Position numbers and translations under genes: made by a program. Positions 25,675-35,200 of a DNA stretch of 64,000 bases are shown piece after piece. Origin of the DNA: Phormidesmis priestleyi Ana (GTDB lineage: Bacteria > Cyanobacteriota > Cyanobacteriia > Phormidesmidales > Phormidesmidaceae); assembly GCA_001314865.1 (NCBI GenBank), contig LJZR01000002.1, positions 248,001 through 312,000 on the forward strand. Direction: 5' to 3'. Position 1 is the stretch's first letter, and every line of letters begins with the position of its first letter. The notes beneath the pieces are model-generated. The model did no database searches. It had not been told where the DNA came from and was given only the letters and a program-made list of their open reading frames with translations.

Positions 25675-25845
25675 CGAACCTAAGTTTTTTTAAGTCGTTG
25701 CCCCAAAATATACGGATTTTTACGAGGCAAATTACTTAATCATCCTACTGGGTTGCTCGCCTACTTGTACGACTACGGTAAAAATTCGATTTAAAACTGG
25801 GGCGATCGCTTTCAATCTGGGCTCGATCTGAACCCGATCTGGGGC

Positions 25846-26667
25846 TTAGAGACCCACAGGGAAAAATATAGACAGGTAGGCTGAAATGAGCTGTTGACCA
25901 TAAAACAAGGTCAGCACTGCGCCTAGCGCCAGATAAGGCCCAAAGGGAATATGCTGCTTCGTGCTAAGTACGCCCAAAGCCAAAGCGCTCCCACCCACAA
26001 CCGCCCCCAAAGTCGCTGCCAAAAAGGTAGATAGCAATAGGCCCTGCCAGCCAAGCCAAGCTGCCATCAGGGCCGCAAGCTTACTGTCACCTCCGCCCAT
26101 CGCAGCCTTACCAAACGCTTTGCTACCCGCAATACCGATCAAATCAAAAAACCATAGTCCAAAAATGCTCATAAAAATGGCCCAAAGAATGCCGCCAGCG
26201 ACCTGCTGAACTGTCGGTACTTGCAGGTAGCTCAACCAACCTTGAAAGCCCCAGCCCAGAATCATTCCTGATGCCGTTAGGCGATTGGGCAGCGTCATCG
26301 TATCCAGGTCAATCATTGCCAGTGCCAGCAGCCAGCAGATAAACAACCAATAGCCAGGGGTTAACCAAGTCGTTCCAAAGTTTATAAATACAGCGACAAA
26401 CAGGCACCCGCTGGCAAATTCCACGATGGGGTAACGAGCGGCAATCGGCAGCTTACAGCTACGGCAGCGCCCTTTTAGCCATAGCCAGCCCAATATAGGC
26501 ACGTTGTCGTAGGCTTTAAGCTGGGTTTGGCAGCGCGGACAGCGAGACGGCGGATAAATCAACGAAAGCCCTTCAGGCAAACGATAAATCACCACGTTAA
26601 GGAAGCTTCCAACTGCCGCACCCAGGATGAAAGCAATCAGAATTGGAAGGATAGAGTCAATGCTCAT
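25846..26667 (-). CDS. pilD: Prepilin peptidase / N-methyltransferase
   Basis: Membrane aspartyl protease that cleaves and methylates type IV prepilins, needed for motility and DNA uptake. The N-terminal part has FLNVVIYRLPEG and the two CxxC pairs of the methylase half (CPRC and CRSC). The two catalytic Asp are in MIDLDTMTLPN and GGGDSKL. About eight hydrophobic segments follow. ATG 26667 (MSIDSILPIL) gives 273 aa; the open frame to 26712 adds 15 atypical residues. No other pilus gene is visible nearby. Confidence 0.93.
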   Translation of the reverse strand: MSIDSILPILIAFILGAAVGSFLNVVIYRLPEGLSLIYPPSRCPRCQTQLKAYDNVPILGWLWLKGRCRSCKLPIAARYPIVEFASGCLFVAVFINFGTTWLTPGYWLFICWLLALAMIDLDTMTLPNRLTASGMILGWGFQGWLSYLQVPTVQQVAGGILWAIFMSIFGLWFFDLIGIAGSKAFGKAAMGGGDSKLAALMAAWLGWQGLLLSTFLAATLGAVVGGSALALGVLSTKQHIPFGPYLALGAVLTLFYGQQLISAYLSIFFPVGL

Positions 26668-26833
26668 CGGGGTTAAGGCTCGGCAGCTGAGGCACTTGAG
26701 AAGCCCTTTCAAAGTGCCCAGATAGCCCGCCTCGTTAATCAGTCATGGTTGATGCATATTGAATACATCGTTTTCGATACACCGTTCATGAGCGATCATG
26801 AGCGTTTGTAAGCTACTTATCCCATGGCCTCCA

Positions 26834-26859
26834 GATAGCCACTTTAGATAGCCACTTTA
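26834..26859. repeat. 13-bp direct duplication
   Basis: GATAGCCACTTTA occurs twice followed by a partial third copy. Confidence 0.9.
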
Positions 26860-26877
26860 GATAGCCAGACAAACCAA

Positions 26878-26911
26878 AAGCTCTGCCGATAGATAGTTAT
26901 CGGCAGAGCTT
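26878..26911 (-). terminator. Hairpin terminator whose arm has been amplified
   Basis: A perfect 14-bp stem (AAGCTCTGCCGATA with TATCGGCAGAGCTT) and 6-base loop, followed on the minus strand by TTTTGG. It would end the transcript of the 102-aa gene at 27050-27358. Confidence 0.8.
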
Positions 26912-26970
26912 GGACTATCGGCAGAGCTTGGACTATCGACAGAGCTTGGACTATCGGCAGAGCTTGGAGA
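26901..26970. repeat. 18-bp tandem array derived from a terminator arm, about 4 units
   Basis: CGGCAGAGCTTGGACTAT repeats almost four times. The first unit starts within the right arm of the hairpin at 26878-26911, so the array adds extra pairing partners for the left arm. A 62-codon frame (26857-27045, minus) translates it as SPSSAD repeats. Confidence 0.93.
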
Positions 26971-27049
26971 CTCACCAGCGCTCGAAGGCTGAGCGGAGTC
27001 GTAAGGCGAAAGACGTCGCAAAACCAACGGCGTCACGGTAGGCATTCGC

Positions 27050-27358
27050 CTAAATCAAGCCAGGCTCAATTTGGCTAAAGGGCACAAAGCATTCTTGTGG
27101 TAGCAAAACGGGCTTATCGCCAAACACGAGCTTGCCACGGTGGTTGTGGCGGCCAATGGCAACACCAATAGGACGCTGCATAACGTCAGGATGCACTTCG
27201 TAAAAGGTGCGATAAATGTGCCGTGCGGCTTTGATCAGTTCGGGGTTTAGTAACACCGAGTCGTCTCCAAATGCGAGCCGATCGGTTTTTTGAGGTTGCA
27301 TGGTCAGCGTGCTCATAGGGGGAGTGCTCAACTTGGGTAATACCATTTTTGATGACAT
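27050..27358 (-). CDS. Small hypothetical protein
   Basis: 102 aa from ATG 27358; internal ATGs at 27346 and 27316 are alternatives. The C-terminal two-thirds looks like a real fold: LIKAARHIYRTFYEVHPDVMQRPIGVAIGRHNHRGK, then LVFGDKPVLLPQECFVPFSQIEPG. The phrase LAFGDDSVLLNP and the later LVFGDKPVLLPQ resemble each other, which may be an internal repeat. No signal peptide or membrane segment. I do not recognise the family. A hairpin terminator follows at 26878-26911. Confidence 0.6.
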   Translation of the reverse strand: MSSKMVLPKLSTPPMSTLTMQPQKTDRLAFGDDSVLLNPELIKAARHIYRTFYEVHPDVMQRPIGVAIGRHNHRGKLVFGDKPVLLPQECFVPFSQIEPGLI

Positions 27359-27443
27359 ATTTGCGCTGATATTACAGCTTCTTTTGACTATTTACCTATT
27401 TTTTTGCTTTATCTACTTTTGAGTAGGTTTTGCACCAACCTTT

Positions 27444-27485
27444 AGCCAGTAAAAGCCAGCCAGTAAAAGCTAGCCAGTGAAAGCA
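27444..27485. repeat. 14-bp tandem array, 3 units
   Basis: AGCCAGTAAAAGCY occurs twice plus a diverged copy, just beyond the leuB stop on its downstream side. Confidence 0.92.
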
Positions 27486-27513
27486 ACTGCACAAAAATGA
27501 TCCATCAAGTGAT

Positions 27514-28599
27514 CTATTTTGGCCTTAACGCTTGTTTGAGTGCTTCACCCATTTCTCGGCAACCCACGGCTTTCATCCCTTCAGACATAATGTCTCCGGT
27601 TCGATAGCCTTGATCGAGCACGGTCAAAACGGCCTGCTCTATTTGGTCAGCGGCCTTGGGCTGATCGAGCCCGTAGCGTAGCATCATCGCTGCGCTGAGT
27701 ACCTGAGCGAGTGGATTGGCCTTATCCTGCCCAGCAATGTCGGGCGCTGAACCATGCACCGGCTCAAATACACCTGGGCCGCTTTCCCCTAGGCTCGCAG
27801 AGGGCAACATACCAATGCTGCCAGTGAGCATCGCGGCCGCGTCGGATAAAATATCGCCAAACAAATTGCCGGTGACAATGGTGTCAAACTGTTTGGGTGC
27901 GCGGACGAGCTGCATCGCCGCGTTATCGACATACAGGTGAGAGAGTTCTACGTCTGGGTAGTGGGTGCTGAGGGCAGTAATGCGATCGCGCCATAGCTGC
28001 GAAACATCCAGCACATTGGCCTTATCCACCGAACATAGCTGCCCTTTACGCTTACGGGCCGTCTCAAACGCGACCTTGCCGATTCGATCAATTTCGCTGC
28101 TGTGATACACCATAGTGCTCACGCCTCGCTGGCCGTCTTCGGTTTCAAAAATGCCCTTAGGCGTGCCAAAGTAAATGCCACCCGTGAGCTCACGAACCAC
28201 CATAATATCGACCCCCTCGACAATTTCTGGTTTCAGTGACGAGGCGCTCAGCAGCTGAGGCAAAATGGTCGCAGGGCGCAAATTGGCAAATAGCTTTAGC
28301 CCTGAGCGAAGTCCAAGCAGCCCGGTCTCTGGCCGTTTCTCACGAGGCAAATCGTCCCACTTGTATCCGCCAATAGAGGCCAGCAACACGGCGTCGCTTG
28401 CCTGGCAGGTACTTAATGTCTCAGCTGGCAAGGGTGAGCCGGTTGCATCAATTGCCGCTCCCCCGAGCAGTGCTTCTGTGAAGTCAAACTGAATGTTGTG
28501 CTGCTCACCAACCTGTTTTAAGACGGCCACTGCCACCGTCATAATCTCTGGGCCGATGCCATCTCCGGGCAGCAGCGTAACGCGGAACGATTTTGTCAT
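27514..28599 (-). CDS. leuB: 3-isopropylmalate dehydrogenase
   Basis: Oxidises and decarboxylates 3-isopropylmalate in leucine synthesis, using NAD+. [11 protein letters not shown] opens the protein. The substrate-binding motifs [12 protein letters not shown] and [11 protein letters not shown], the Tyr in MVYHSSE, the Lys in VDKANVLD, and the metal Asp in [12 protein letters not shown] are all present. [13 protein letters not shown] is the NAD-binding end. ATG 28599 ([10 protein letters not shown]) gives 361 aa, standard length; the open frame to 28623 adds eight residues. Divergent from hisC. Confidence 0.95.
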   Translation of the reverse strand: MTKSFRVTLLPGDGIGPEIMTVAVAVLKQVGEQHNIQFDFTEALLGGAAIDATGSPLPAETLSTCQASDAVLLASIGGYKWDDLPREKRPETGLLGLRSGLKLFANLRPATILPQLLSASSLKPEIVEGVDIMVVRELTGGIYFGTPKGIFETEDGQRGVSTMVYHSSEIDRIGKVAFETARKRKGQLCSVDKANVLDVSQLWRDRITALSTHYPDVELSHLYVDNAAMQLVRAPKQFDTIVTGNLFGDILSDAAAMLTGSIGMLPSASLGESGPGVFEPVHGSAPDIAGQDKANPLAQVLSAAMMLRYGLDQPKAADQIEQAVLTVLDQGYRTGDIMSEGMKAVGCREMGEALKQALRPK

Positions 28600-28700
28600 G
28601 GCTTGGGGAAGAAGAATGGGCAAAGGGATTGGGAGTCAATATATCATTGGGCCTGGGCATTGGGCATATCGTTGGGCCTAGCTCGCTCACAGCCTAGGGG

Positions 28701-28742
28701 TGTAAAATTCTGACATATCTATGTAAAATTCTGGCATATCTA
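28701..28742. repeat. 21-bp direct duplication in the hisC promoter region
   Basis: The unit TGTAAAATTCTGACATATCT plus one base occurs twice with a single change, 51 bp before the hisC start. Confidence 0.93.
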
Positions 28743-28792
28743 TCACTGCGGGATATGGATGTAAAGTTCCATGTCTGCACAAGGCTCCTCGC

Positions 28793-30079
28793 ATGGCATT
28801 TCTTCGGCATGATCTCTCTCAGCTCGCGGCATATCAGTCGCCTCATCCTGTTGCCGGTTCACAGGCTACTGGTGGTTCACAGGCTAGTTTAGACGAGCCT
28901 TTGCCTTTGCGAGTAGATGCACTCGATACGAACGAGAGCCCGATTGATCTGCCGGAAACCGTGAAGGCTGAATTGGCTGAATACTATCGGGAGGCGATCG
29001 CAGCCAACCGATATCCTGACGGCACCCAGCTAGCTTTAAAGCAAGCAGTGACTAGCTATGTTATCGAATCTGCGGTCGGCTTAGTAGTCGAATCTGCGGA
29101 CAAATCGACTGCTGAGCCTGCTATAGATGCGTCTATCAAGGTGAATGGCGCACTGGGATCTCACCTAAAAGCAAAGCAGGTGGCTATTAGTCCTGCCAAT
29201 ATCACCCTTGGCAATGGCTCCGACGAGCTCATCCGCTCAGTGATTATGGCCACCTGCTTGGGCAATCATGGTTCCATTTTGGTGGCGGCACCGACCTTCT
29301 CCATGTATGCCATCCTCGCCAACACGTTAGGCGTTACGGTTCATACGGTCGGTCGCTCAGATACGTTTGAAGTTGATTTAGTAGCTGCTGACGCTGCCAT
29401 ACAATCGGCTGCGCTCAATGGCTTACCTATCCGATGCGTCTTCATGGTGCATCCTAATTCTCCGACAGGCAATGCTCTTACCCCTCGTGAACTCACCTGG
29501 CTCAGACAGCTCCCAGAAGATATCTTGATTGTGGTTGATGAAGCCTACTTCGAGTTCAGTGGCCGGACTACAGTGACAGATGCGCTCAGTCGGCCCAACT
29601 GGTTGGTAACACGTACTTTTTCTAAAGCGCTACGGCTGGCCGCTCACCGAGTAGGCTATGGCATTGCTCACTCTACGATTATTGCGGCTCTAGAAAAGCT
29701 GCGACTACCCTATAACCTCCCTAGTTTTTCGCAGGTCGCAGCTCACACGGCATTGACCCACCGGGTGCAAATCCTCAGCCAGATTCCGGATATTTTGGCT
29801 GAGCGAAATCGGCTCTACCAAGCACTCAGTGACCATCCCTACTTACAGGTTTGGCCCAGCGACAGCAACTTTTTGTACGTTCGCCTCCAAGCCAATGCTC
29901 TCTCCGTTTTAGAAGCCCGCTCTCAAGCAGAAGGGCTAATCAAACTGTTAGGTCAGCTTAAAGAAAAGGGGACATTGGTGCGTCAAACGGGCGGGGGATT
30001 GCGGATCAGTATCGGTACGCAATCCGAAAATCAACGGACGCTAGCCAATATACAGCAAGTGCTCGGTAGCAAAATGTAG
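28793..30079 (+). CDS. hisC: Histidinol-phosphate aminotransferase-like enzyme
   Basis: PLP-dependent class I/II aminotransferase; the HisC family moves an amino group to imidazole-acetol phosphate in histidine synthesis. LGNGSDELI, HPNSPTGN, VDEAYFEFS and the PLP lysine region TFSKALRLAAHRVGYG are visible, with LRISIGTQSEN at the end. The 428-aa length exceeds the usual 350-380 because of a 20-residue leader and an insert around residues 100-135 rich in Ala, Glu and Lys. Related activity on aromatic amino acids cannot be excluded. Divergent from leuB. Confidence 0.87.
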   Translation: MAFLRHDLSQLAAYQSPHPVAGSQATGGSQASLDEPLPLRVDALDTNESPIDLPETVKAELAEYYREAIAANRYPDGTQLALKQAVTSYVIESAVGLVVESADKSTAEPAIDASIKVNGALGSHLKAKQVAISPANITLGNGSDELIRSVIMATCLGNHGSILVAAPTFSMYAILANTLGVTVHTVGRSDTFEVDLVAADAAIQSAALNGLPIRCVFMVHPNSPTGNALTPRELTWLRQLPEDILIVVDEAYFEFSGRTTVTDALSRPNWLVTRTFSKALRLAAHRVGYGIAHSTIIAALEKLRLPYNLPSFSQVAAHTALTHRVQILSQIPDILAERNRLYQALSDHPYLQVWPSDSNFLYVRLQANALSVLEARSQAEGLIKLLGQLKEKGTLVRQTGGGLRISIGTQSENQRTLANIQQVLGSKM

Positions 30080-30140
30080 GGCTCCCTGCTACGAGAGCAT
30101 TTCTACTAGAACCGCTTGTAGAAACACTTTATGACTAAAA

Positions 30141-30186
30141 ATTACCAGACCAGAATTACCAGACCAGAATTACCAGACCAGAATCA
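30141..30186. repeat. 14-bp tandem array at a stop codon, 3 units plus part
   Basis: ATTACCAGACCAGA occurs three times. The next, changed copy (ATCACC) supplies the TGA stop of the gene that converges from the right (30184-30186, minus strand). Confidence 0.93.
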
Positions 30187-30969
30187 CCAGACAAATCCAG
30201 AGCGAACTCGATGAATGGTTTGGGGTAGAACACCCACTAATAGCGCAAAAGCCTCATCAGGCACTGTATCGACTGTGCTTTGATCAAAGTAGGTTTTGAA
30301 CTGCTCTAGGATCATTCTGGCCCGATCATCAGGACTAGGCTGGTCAGTGAAGTTTTGTGTGAGCCGAATCCACTGGAGTCGAATTTTAATCGCATTCTGA
30401 TGCGCTTCGTGAGAATCAGGCTCTAACAGTGACAGGTTGCCAATCGGAATTAGCTTGACGATATCGTTATCAAGATCGCCACCGACAGCCGCACCGGGGC
30501 CTGCAAATTCAGCATGAAATTCTCTCAGTACAATCAAGCCATTTCGACGACGGCTGTTGACAACCCAAAGCTTGCCGCTTTCTATTTTCTCAACCACTTC
30601 GTCAATTTGTAGGTATTGATTCACGGATTTGCCGAAGAATTTCCAATTCCCCGCTATACGCGGAGAATCTTGCAAAATTGATGACTGCGAAGAGGTTCTC
30701 AAGCTCTTACCATTCTCCATACCACTATTGGGGTGGCCGGCTATCACACCGGCTGTCCTACCGGCTATCATACCGGCTGACACACTCGTCATATTTTGGG
30801 CTAGAAGGGAGGACGGCGAAATGATACTACCAGAGCCGCCCGATAACTCACAAGTGGATAGCCGCTCAGATGCCTGATGATGAGCTGTCTGATTGACCTG
30901 AGTCTGAAAATGACGCTGAGTCTGCCAGGCTGATGCCGTGGCTCTTTCAAAGGTGGGCTTGGAATCCAT
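30184..30969 (-). CDS. Hypothetical protein with a conserved-looking C-terminal half
   Basis: 261 aa from ATG 30969. Residues 1-100 are low-complexity (Ser, Thr, Gln, Gly, His) and probably disordered. From about residue 108 the sequence looks folded: FFGKSVNQYLQIDEVVEKIE, LWVVNSRRRNGLIVLREFH and DLDNDIVKLIPIGNLSLLEP. The C-terminal part (IKIRLQWIRLTQNF, DDRARMILEQFKTYFDQ, DEAFALLVGVLPQTIHRVRSG) appears helical. No enzyme motif is evident. I do not recognise it. The stop is inside a 14-bp tandem array. Confidence 0.65.
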   Translation of the reverse strand: MDSKPTFERATASAWQTQRHFQTQVNQTAHHQASERLSTCELSGGSGSIISPSSLLAQNMTSVSAGMIAGRTAGVIAGHPNSGMENGKSLRTSSQSSILQDSPRIAGNWKFFGKSVNQYLQIDEVVEKIESGKLWVVNSRRRNGLIVLREFHAEFAGPGAAVGGDLDNDIVKLIPIGNLSLLEPDSHEAHQNAIKIRLQWIRLTQNFTDQPSPDDRARMILEQFKTYFDQSTVDTVPDEAFALLVGVLPQTIHRVRSGFVW

Positions 30970-31431
30970 GTTTTAGGTGTGCTCACTCAGCGTATCTGAT
31001 GGCTGCAGCGGGTAACTACTCCTAATGTGATACGAATCGTCTGGAAACCTAAAAAGAACAAATAGTTTTTATTCATTCTTTATGCCTTAGCGGCCCGGTC
31101 TTTATACACCTTACATAAAACTCTATGATCTGAGTGTGAAGCGTTAGTGAACATACGTAGTTATGTATGTATGATTTATGGCATGTAGGTTTGCCGTTGA
31201 TCCCGGTAGTTCGTATTGCCTGCTATCTAAGCTTTATGCCGGCTGCCGCTATGTCCGTAATTACTCTGAAGCTGATGCTTTTTGATGGAGTATTTGCGTG
31301 ATTTCCTCTTGAGTTAAAGTGCTTTTAAAGACGTTTATTTTGTTTGGCGGTTGCTAGCTGGAGCCACTCATATTCTGAATAGAGACGCTAATATCTCTAA
31401 ACTGTAAATTCTGATCCCCTGGCTTTTGGTC
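30970..31431. other. Gene-free region between two minus-strand genes
   Basis: About 460 bp, rather AT-rich, with runs such as TAGTTATGTATGTATGATTTATG. No gene, tRNA or strong hairpin was found. It should hold the promoter of the 261-aa gene. Confidence 0.5.
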
Positions 31432-32061
31432 TCATGATTTTGAGATCAGATCGCCTGGTTTGGGATCAGGCGATCGCACCGCCTTAGAGAGCAGTAGCCG
31501 TTGGGGCCTGAGCCCACAGCCCGAAAGAATTGGGTTGCTGACCTCACAAGGCCGATAGCCCGCGCGTCTGTATAGTCTTTGGGCGTCTGCATTATCGGCC
31601 ATAACATGCAAGTAAATATGTGAAAAGCCCCAACTCACGGCGATGCTTTCGCAAGTAAAGAGTAGCTGCCTAGCAGCGCCTGCTCGCCTATGCGTTGGGC
31701 TGATCGCCAAATTAGATAGATAGGCGCGTTTGGGCGGAAAGAGCTGCCAGGTTTCACAAGGGCGCTGAGAGATTTCTGCTGTGCCTACAACTGCGCTGGA
31801 CTGCGCTGAGTCAGGATGAAGCGTGGTGGCGACTAGGCAAGCATACTGATTGACCGGACTCTTGATTTTAGTCTTAAGGTCTTCTTGAATGCCCAAGCGC
31901 AAAATCCAATACAGCCATTGAGTGGCACGGGCTTGAACGTAAAAGCTATTGAGCAGAACGCTCGCAATTGGGCCAATGTCTTTGAACTGAGCCGCCCGAA
32001 TACGAAAGGACTGGTGCGGGTAGCTAGCAGGCGTTTCGCGTTCAGCATCGGTCGTAGGCAT
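31432..32061 (-). CDS. GNAT family N-acetyltransferase
   Basis: Transfers an acetyl group from acetyl-CoA to an unknown amine. RIRAAQFKDIGPIASVLLNSF opens the GNAT fold. The acetyl-CoA loop is LAISPTHRRAGAARQLL, and HVMADNADAQRLYRRAGYRP is the typical end of the domain. I chose ATG 32061 (MPTTDAERE), giving 209 aa; a GTG at 32184 would add a basic 41-residue leader, which cannot be excluded. Divergent from the large cyclase gene 205 bp away, so the two may share a promoter region. Confidence 0.82.
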   Translation of the reverse strand: MPTTDAERETPASYPHQSFRIRAAQFKDIGPIASVLLNSFYVQARATQWLYWILRLGIQEDLKTKIKSPVNQYACLVATTLHPDSAQSSAVVGTAEISQRPCETWQLFPPKRAYLSNLAISPTHRRAGAARQLLFTCESIAVSWGFSHIYLHVMADNADAQRLYRRAGYRPCEVSNPILSGCGLRPQRLLLSKAVRSPDPKPGDLISKS

Positions 32062-32265
32062 AGTAGAAACTCGAAAGCGAGTGGGAACTTTATAAAGGAC
32101 GTTGCACAGCTGCCTCTGCGTATGTAAGGGGTTCTCGGGCAAAGGTTTTTTAGCGTGTCTCCTAAGAGAAAGCTGCCGTAACACTTCTCAAGGAATGGTT
32201 CAAAAAGCAGCTTTCCTAGCGGGAGACGCCGGAGTAGATATCGAGCCTAAATGAGAGATTGATAC

Positions 32266-35200
32266 ATGGCAGTTAGAGAGCGTAGTCGGCGGCAGAAGAC
32301 ATCTAAGCACAAAATATTAGTGGTAGATGACGAACCCGACAATTTGGATTTGCTCTACCGCACATTCTATAGAGATTTTAAAGTGATCAAGGCCAATAGT
32401 GGTCATGACGCACTAGAAATGCTCTCTGAGCAGGGTGATATCGCGGTAATTATTTCTGACCAGCGAATGCCTGGGATGAGCGGCACAGAGCTATTAAGCC
32501 TAACTGCCGACCGGTATCCTAATTCTATTCGGATTATGCTCACTGGCTATACCGATGTAGAAGATTTGGTAGAGGCCATCAATGAGGGCAAGGTATTTAA
32601 ATATGTGACTAAGCCCTGGGAAGAAGATGACCTTCGCCTGGTGGTCAATCAGGCGGTGGATACTCACAGCGTGCTCAATGCTCGTACCCAAGAGCTCAAC
32701 CGAGTACTGCGCCAAGAAACGCTACTCAATGCGATTACAAATACCATTCGCAGTGCTCAGAGCTCTCAGGAAATGCTCAAAACCATTGTAGAAACCTTGG
32801 GTACGGCGTTTGAGTTAGATTACGGTGTTGTGAAGCCTTTGTTTGAGGCGGATCTTAATTCTCCGGCTTTTTACTATATGGGTACTGCCATTCCTAACGA
32901 TCAGCGAACGGCAGATACCTCGGCGCTTTCGACTGAAACTTTGGCTCTGCTTGATAAAACGGTTTGGCCAACAGCTTTTGTTCAGCACTTAGAGGTGGCT
33001 GAAGACGTGGCTGAAACGGCGCCTGATGCGGACAGCATAGCGGCATATCAAGCGTTGGATATTCATACTAGCTTGCTGATTCCGCTGACGTTTAAGCAGG
33101 ATGTGTTGGCGGTGTTGGCACTGCATAAGCGATCGCACCAAAAGCTATGGGAAGAGAGCGAAATTAAGCTGCTCACTACGCTGGCTGACCAGGCCGCGCT
33201 GGCGCTCTCTCAAACCTGGACTTATGAGCGTGTGCAGTCTTTGGCTCAGCGAGAGGTGCTGATTAACACCATTACACAGGCGCTGCATGCCAGCCTAGAG
33301 CCCAGTGAAACCTTTGCGGCGATTACGCAAAAACTGGGGCAGGCATTAGAGGTCGATAGCTGCATGCTGTCGCTATGGACACAGACGGATTCTCAATGCG
33401 TTGGTCGCTACGATGTGACTGAGGTAACGCCGCGATCGCTGCCCGAACCCAGCGTGGTCATTGCTGAAGATGCTATTTTTTCGACGCTGCTGACGACTCG
33501 GCAGCCGGTGGTGGTGAACACTCCAGATAGCGCAAGAGATAGCGCAAGTGCCCATCTTTTGGGGCGCAAGCGGGTGAATGCTCAGGCCTTGCTGGCTGTG
33601 CCGCTGCTGGCCGATGCTAACATTACGGGCTGTATCGTACTCCGGCAGATACAGTGCGATCGCCAATGGCAGCCGGATGAAGTCACCCTGGTTCAGTCGG
33701 TGGCCAATCAGGCAGCGATCGCTGTTCAGCAGGTCAACCTTTACCAAAAGAGCCGCCGTCAAGCAGAACAACTGCTAGAGCTAGACCAGCAAAAGAATGC
33801 CTTTTTTCAAAATATTTCTCACGAGTTTCGCACGCCGTTAACGTTGACGATTGGCCCGTTGGAATCAGCGGTAGAGCGCAGCGAGGGGCTAGATGCTGAG
33901 CAATCGGTGATTGCACTGCGAAATTCTCGTCGGTTGCTGCGCCTAGTCAACCAGCTACTGGACTTGCAGCGGCTAGATGCGGGCAAAATGCAGCCTACTT
34001 TTAGGCCCTGTGACTTAGCAGTCTTTACCGCTGAGGTGGTCGAAGCTTTTCAAACCTATTGTGAGCGTAAGCAGATCACGCTGACCACTGAGATTGCATC
34101 TTGCCCTTGCGTGTACTTGGACATGGAAAAGTTCGATAAGGTGCTCTACAACCTGCTTTCTAACGCAATGAAATTTACCCCAGCGGGTAAGTCGATTACG
34201 GTAAAACTCAAGGAAGTAGATGGCAAGGCTTGGCTACAGGTGCAAGACGAGGGGATTGGCATTCGCGAAGACCAAATTCCGCATTTATTTGAGCGTTTTC
34301 GTCAGGCGGATGGCTCGGCTAATCGTCACTATGAAGGCACAGGGTTAGGACTATCGCTGGTGCAAGAGCTGTCTGAGCTGCATGGTGGCCAGGTGACTGT
34401 GCAGTCGGCCTATGGTGAGGGAACCACCTTTACGATTGAGTTGCCGTTGGGCGCTAGTCATTTGCCGGCGGAGCAGGTGGTAGAGCAGAGACTACAGACT
34501 GAAAAAGGCCGCGCGGCGGTGGAGCTGTCGGATATTGAAATGGCCTCGGCAACGGCTGATCGGGCGGTGAGTTTGCCAGACAAAATAGAAGGCGACCATG
34601 CTGAAGTTGCGTCATTTGAAGGGGCTCAGATATTAGTGGTTGATGATAATCCTGATTTGCGCGCCTATGTCTCTAGCGTGTTGCAGCGCAAAGGCTATCA
34701 GGTGCGGACGGCTGAACAGGGGGCGGAAGGGCTCGAAATGGCAACGTCTTACAAGCCTGATTTAATCATTACGGATTTGATGATGCCTGGGGTTTCTGGG
34801 TTGGAGATGATTGCACGGATTCGGACAGACCTGGCGCTTCAGGGTACGCCAATTATTCTGTTAACGGCCAAAGTTGACGATGAAACTCGCTTGGAAGGGG
34901 TAGAACAAGGCGCAGATGCTTATCTTTCTAAGCCGTTTAACGACCGTGAGCTATTGGCTGAGGTGCGTAATTTGCTGGCGCTGAAGGCCAATGAGCGGAA
35001 GGTTGCTCAGCTGAATCAGTATTTAACAGAGTCGGTGCTACAGCGCTTTTTGCCGCCGTCGCTAGTGCACAAAGCCAGCAAGGGTAATTTGCAGCTGGAT
35101 CTGCGGCCTGAGCCTCGCTTGGTGACCATTTTATTTAGCGATATTGTTGGCTTTACTCAGCTAAGTAATACGCTGCGATCGCGCCGAGTTGCCGAACTGC

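Noticed and set aside
26857-27045. 62-codon minus-strand frame with SPSSAD repeats as a gene
   Set aside because: It translates an 18-bp array grown from a terminator arm and shows no other coding evidence. It has an ATG and a weak AGGCG upstream, so I cannot fully exclude it.
30100-30124. TTTCTAC...GTAGAAA hairpin after hisC as a terminator
   Set aside because: Seven-base AT-rich stem followed by CACTTT only; not convincing.
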